Below are positions 59,755 through 64,000 of a DNA stretch of 64,000 nucleotides, in pieces. The stretch is from Synaphobranchus kaupii. Its lineage: Eukaryota; Chordata; Actinopteri; Anguilliformes; Synaphobranchidae. The notes under the pieces were generated by a model, which searched no databases, had not been told where the DNA came from, and saw only the letters and a program-made list of their open reading frames with translations. The DNA lies in contig CM056377.1 of the NCBI GenBank assembly GCA_029718625.1, forward strand, positions 103,242,585-103,306,584, given 5' to 3'. A program made the position numbers and the translations under genes. Each line of letters starts with the position of its first letter. Position 1 is the first letter of the stretch.

Positions 59755-61575
59755 ACATGTTCCGCAGTCGTGGCTCGGCGAGGTCGGGGCTTTAGCCGCG
59801 GCCCCGCGAAACGCCCGCTCCGCGTTGGCGACCCGACCTCAGCGCCCTCCGCCGTTTGCGTAAGCCGAAGTGACGGGACGAGACGAAAATTTATTCCGGG
59901 CACAGTGGCCCGGCTGTCTGCTTGAGCATGTAACGCCTCAGTTACCCTCCAGGAGAGGTTCAGGTGAATCGACTCGTACGGCTCCATCTCGGCGGAGTTC
60001 AGAGGGTGTTGAATAATGAGGGGAAACAAGGCTGACCTTCGTGCTCCTGGCCAGATGGGACAAACACCGAGGCCGACGGCAGCGCTCCTCATTCATCTAC
60101 ATCAAACGCGCGTTTGGGCCCTCGCGGTTCGAGCCGCGCGGCGCCGGGCCTCGTCCGTGTCGGACCCCGTGTGCTTCAGATGGATGGCCTGCCTTGTTTA
60201 TGTCGCTGCGGCCTCCCTGCTCTTCACTCCGCGCCCCCCCCCCCCCCTCCTGCTCCTCTTGGCGCGGTCCGTCAGTGAAAGCGGCGTAGTCTTAGCGCGC
60301 CTCTGATTCCGCACTGTGGGAAGTGTTGTGTCTCCAAGCTCGAGGAGTAGGAGTTTTTCAATGGGGCGGCTTCACGCAGAGGCAGCGGCGCAGAACAGAC
60401 GATAAGAGCGGGTGCTGGAATAAAGAATGCGGTTTCCCTCCAGTGCCTGCCCTCTCCCCTGCCCGGCTCTTTTGTCCTGCCCTGGTTTCGAGCTCCCGGA
60501 GTGGCCTGTGTATGGATTTGAGGCCCCTGTGGATTTTTCCGAGCAACAGCGCTGTTTGATCTACATTAGCCTTCTTGCCCAGCCGAGGCTACCTGGGAGT
60601 AGAGGAAAAAAGATTTGGATGGGGATCGTTATGTCGCCCCCACTGTTGAACCAGCGTCTACAGCAAACCCCCACTCCCGCTGGACCGCCTACAACAGTAA
60701 CTGCACCCAGATAATCGGACTGCATTGTGGGAGCTGACCCCGTGTGACCCGCTCCTATTGGCCAATCGCAGGGCTCTTGCAAGCGCTTGTCCTCCGCGCA
60801 CCCTTCCTGGAGGTGCTGAACACAAACCGCATTTGTTTTCGGAAACGGACTGTGGTCTTTGTTTGCGAGGCGGGCGGCTACGCTGGGAGATTTACAAAAT
60901 CGCAGCCGGCAAATAGGCAGAAACAACAAACGTGAAATAGGGCTCGCGTTAAAGCCAGGAGCGGCTCGGAATGCTTAAATACCCTCGCATTGATTCTGGG
61001 ACGGAGCGGATGACACATGTCTGATTGAATTTGCTGTTAGATTTATAAGCGGCGGAGCGTGCGAGCCCCCGGGGGCCCTGCGCGCGCAGGAGGCGGGGAG
61101 AGGGGCCGGGGTCCGTTACCCTCCCGCTCCCCCGGGGTGCCGCGGGCCCCCTCGAGTGAAAGCTCATCTCTCTGGAGGTCTGCGCGGCGGGCGGGCGGGC
61201 GGGCGGGCGGGCAGAAGGAAAGTTATAACTCAGCAGGCTGATGGCTCCTGCCTGGCTTCCCTCCGTGAGTCACAGCGCGCCACGCTCGTCCATCTGAGCC
61301 GTGGTGGGAGACGTGACGACGGTCCCGCGGAAAAGGAGAGGGGAGCGCGTGAGATTAATCGCGCGCCTCCCCTGGCCGTGCAGCGCGGAGGCCAGACCGC
61401 AGACCCGTCTCATCAGCAGAGCGGGGTGCTGCTGAGGAATCATCGGCGTAAAAACCGCACAGCTTCCTTCCCCTTCATGCTCCTCCTGCCCCGCCTGACT
61501 TGGCGCCATTTTAGGCCCGCCATCCCTCACCTCTCCCCCGTTTCTCCTGGGGACGGCGACACTCGAAGCTGAAAT
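59755..61575. promoter_or_regulatory. Large CpG-rich island, candidate internal promoter
   Basis: About 1.8 kb with dense CpG in three waves (about 59755-60310, 60360-60920, 61040-61570). It includes a palindromic CCAAT box ATTGGCCAAT (60757-60766), GC boxes and a 14-nt C run (60234-60247). It is the strongest promoter-like signal in the window and lies about 24.4 kb inside the first coding intron. Open frames on both strands (for example 61156-61572, 59721-60092, 60561-60929) are arginine- and proline-rich as expected of GC-rich DNA and show no domain. Direction of any transcript cannot be told. Confidence 0.5.
61184..61212 (+). repeat. (GCGG)n repeat, G-quadruplex candidate
   Basis: Six or more GGGC units in tandem within the CpG island satisfy the pattern of four G-tracts with short loops. 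Confidence 0.85.
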
Positions 61576-64000
61576 TGGGTTTTGACATTTTTCACATCTG
61601 AAGAGGATGAGCGTGCTTGAGGTGCAACGGTCTCTTCTGCCACAGGCACAGGGCCAAATGTCTGATTCAGAAGTTGCCGGGCATGACGTTCGTCGAGTAA
61701 GACTGTTTTTGCGATACTGCGGGACTGCAGACGTGCTTTAGCAGTGCGGTAGATCAGGGTGGACGTGGCCGCATCGCACAGGCCAGAGCTATTCTCCATC
61801 GCCAGCGTGGGATGCTAACGCCCGGAGAAGGCAAGCTTTTCTCACCGTCTCCCTAAGGGCTTTCTCTAAGGGCTACCTACTGAGAGTGGAGCCCTAATTC
61901 CTTACGCACCGTTTGATTTCGCCGAATATAGTTTAAGATTAAAAGAGCCTTCCAGAATACAGCATGTCAGATGTTGTACTTTAAAACACTTGCTGGGCCT
62001 TCATTAATGTATTTGCTCAATTTTAAGGCACTGTCAGATTTCATTTTTAACAGCAATGCGAAAGCTCGGCCTCTCTTCAAACAGCTGACAAGTGTATTAA
62101 ACTTTTTTAAATGTTGCTTACAAAATATGTGCTTTCTGAAATGTCTCATGCAGTTTTTCACTGTCTGGTGCTTCCAAACACAGTCTGTGACCTTTTATTA
62201 TTATTCAGCAGGTGATTGTGGGGGGAAATTAATACAGATTTCAGCTCATTTGAACACATTCTCAAAAAACGTACAAATCCCCGCACAACGGGGAAGCGCT
62301 CATTATGGAGACACCATCGTTTCATTGTTTCAGCTTGACTTGAATACGAAAATGGCTGTTTGCTCCCTGGTTCATTAGTTGAGTTAGTTAAATGATTTAG
62401 ATACTCCAGCATCATAGCAAAAAGCATTTTAATGATATTTGCTTCACAATTAGCAGTTATAATGCAGCAGACCATTTACAGTCATTTTTGTTAGATTTTT
62501 TTATGGCCTTTGATATAACACAAGATATGGGGATTGATGTTCAGGCTTTTGTGAGGGTAGCTAATTATTATATGCAGGTGATTTTGAGCATGGGCCTGGA
62601 AGGAGAGCATAATGTATGGGAGAGCGTGTCTGTGATTTTACCCTTCATGTGTGCACACGTGTTTTCCGTGGGCTGCCTGAATTGCAGTCAGACATTACCG
62701 GGGTATGTCAGAGGGGGCACTGTGATGCTTTGTTGTGCTTGCAACATGAAGGGAATTTTTCCCTGAAAAAGTGCAGGGCATCTTCCTCTATTTTCACCCT
62801 TCCCCTGCCAATCAGAGCAAAGCAAATTATAATATTGTGAGTATTTCACTCCCTGCAGAGTTTTATAAAACTGGTTTTATAAGTCACCCCATTCCTCCTC
62901 AGCGAATTGATTGAGGCAGACTGAAGTGGGTGTATCTCTGTTACCCGTGGCCTCTTGTCTTCTGAGCTCATGGTTTCAGTGCCATTGCATGAGGCTAACA
63001 GTGTGATTATGAAATGGAGGTACGGCCTTTACCCCCACTGTTTTTTACTATAACAAGTTCCCATGGCCTCACAGATTCTAAAACCAACACACCCATGGGT
63101 CAGACCCCATTACTCGCCAAGGAGGAGCACTGTTTTAAAGGACAAAAAAAGACACATTGGGCTGCCACGTCCACCTAAGCCGTAATACAACAACAGCAGA
63201 CTCTCTCCCCAGCTTCCCTCTCTAAACTGACATTTACAATCAAGGACAGCTTCAATAAGTGAAGGCATAAAGATAAATAATCACTGTCACCTACAGCATT
63301 AATTAATCTAGCCGTGGTCCCGGCTTTGTATGAAATTACTTTTGCTGATTAATTTAAAGAAGTCGTGTCGCTTTTTTTTAACAAGTGCGATCCGAGTCTA
63401 ACCAACCCACTGCAAATTAAAGAGACCAGAACATTCTCAGCAGCAGGAAATGTATCTGGCAAAGCAGTCATTTTCAGAAGAATTTGTTGGACGCCATCTT
63501 CCCCGTGTTAATGGATTTCAAGCAGAGATCTGTCTAATCACACTGGACATCACTTGTGTTTTTGGACTCCTAAAACACAAGGCCCAAGCTGTCTGTTTTC
63601 ATCTCAGATAATTCTAAAGGGCCAAGTTTGATGAGTACCACATTTGTTTTGCATTTGTGAGTCACGAGCTGGCTCTTTGCCTTCCTGAATAAGTCAGTAA
63701 ATGCTTGAAATCCATCTCAAAATGCTTGAAGTTTAAATTCATAGGACAGTCGGCTTCAGTTTTAGTGCAAGATCTTTAGTTTGTGTCAGAACAATAGAAA
63801 TTTTAAGGGGAAAAAAAAGAAAAATAACAGTTTAGCTACATTTGCTGCAAGGAATTTAGTTGGAGTTTGAAATAAATACAGTAATGCTGTTCATTGTAGA
63901 AACTGCTGAGATGTAGAAATTCTATTGATCAGAATGTAGACGAAAGTCAGTAAATTGAGCCTGCAAACAGTAAACAGCTTTATTCAATACAGATATTCAC
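61576..64000. other. Intronic sequence, no gene recognised
   Basis: AT-rich DNA without defined mobile elements. 62870-63520 is repeat-free with homeodomain-like TTAATTAATCTA (63300-63311) and similar words, a plausible conserved non-coding region that was not tested. The frame at 61971-62378 is chance. Confidence 0.4.

Larger units (their letters stand above)
35395..64000 (+). other. dab1: First coding intron of dab1 (partial, at least 28.6 kb)
   Basis: From the donor at 35395 to the window end I found no exon encoding the start of the PTB domain (LIKRFKGEG-type residues), so the intron is at least 28.6 kb. It contains two Tc1-like elements, two SINEs, a LINE-2 fragment, a solo LTR, a hAT MITE, three minisatellites and two CpG-rich islands. 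Very long introns are a known feature of DAB1 in vertebrates. Confidence 0.65.

Noticed and set aside
59721..60929. Open frames of 120-odd codons in the CpG island
   Set aside because: Low stop density is expected in GC-rich DNA. Overlapping frames on both strands are Arg/Pro/Ala-rich with no recognisable family.
35395..64000. Second coding exon of dab1 (start of the PTB domain)
   Set aside because: Searched by eye for the conserved LIKRFKGEG and KAKLIG residues with splice sites; none found, so it probably lies beyond the window.

Overview
This window is vertebrate nuclear DNA, almost certainly from a teleost fish. It is intron-rich and gene-poor. It carries several internally deleted Tc1-like transposons, hAT-type MITEs, a LINE-2 fragment with the (TGTAA)n tail known from eel UnaL2, V-SINE-like and tRNA-derived SINEs, a solo LTR, and many mini- and microsatellites. 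There are no bacterial-type genes, operons or CRISPR arrays.

The one host exon I can name is at 35206-35394 on the + strand. It has a pyrimidine-rich acceptor, a 122-nt 5' UTR with two short upstream ORFs, an ATG at 35328 and a GTAGGA donor at 35395. The 22 codons plus one base match the length and pattern of the first coding exon of DAB1 (Disabled-1, the cytoplasmic adaptor of Reelin signalling). The window is therefore read as a slice of the very long dab1 locus: about 35 kb upstream of the first coding exon, and at least 28.6 kb of the first coding intron. I found no second coding exon (start of the PTB domain).

Layout. 0.36-3.2 kb: long terminal-inverted-repeat element with a 9-bp target duplication. 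4.8-5.6 kb: G and C homopolymers and an LTR-like remnant. 7.2-11.7 kb: a 4.5-kb minisatellite of 22-bp units with a 946-bp higher-order repeat. 21.6-22.3 kb: 31-bp minisatellite. 26.6-27.3 kb: Tc1-like element interrupted by a hAT MITE. 28.2-28.4 kb: another MITE. 30.8-31.3 kb: 51-bp minisatellite. 31.7-32.2 kb: Tc1-like remnant. 35.2-35.4 kb: dab1 exon. 35.5-36.1 kb: Tc1-like element. 36.7 kb: SINE. 37.1-38.3 kb: unidentified antisense open frame running into a 94-bp minisatellite. 39.1-40.1 kb: V-SINE and CpG island. 44.3 kb: long (CA)n. 48.0-49.2 kb: LINE-2. 49.7-50.2 kb: second copy of the 26.6-kb Tc1 family. 52.1-52.8 kb: another DNA element. 55.3-55.9 kb: solo LTR. 57.7-58.2 kb: 20-bp repeats split by a second hAT MITE. 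59.8-61.6 kb: large CpG island.

How the parts relate. The only known protein function is dab1; the rest is intron content. The most informative structure is insertion history: two hAT insertions with exact 8-bp duplications, one with an empty-site paralogue in this same window; a Tc1 family spread as a deleted form; and repeat arrays at several scales. The CpG islands lie downstream of the first coding exon and could be internal promoters, but no exon can be read in them. No previously undescribed protein system was found. The best candidates for something new are the 22-bp/946-bp array, the long inverted-repeat element and the antisense open frame at 37.1-37.7 kb.
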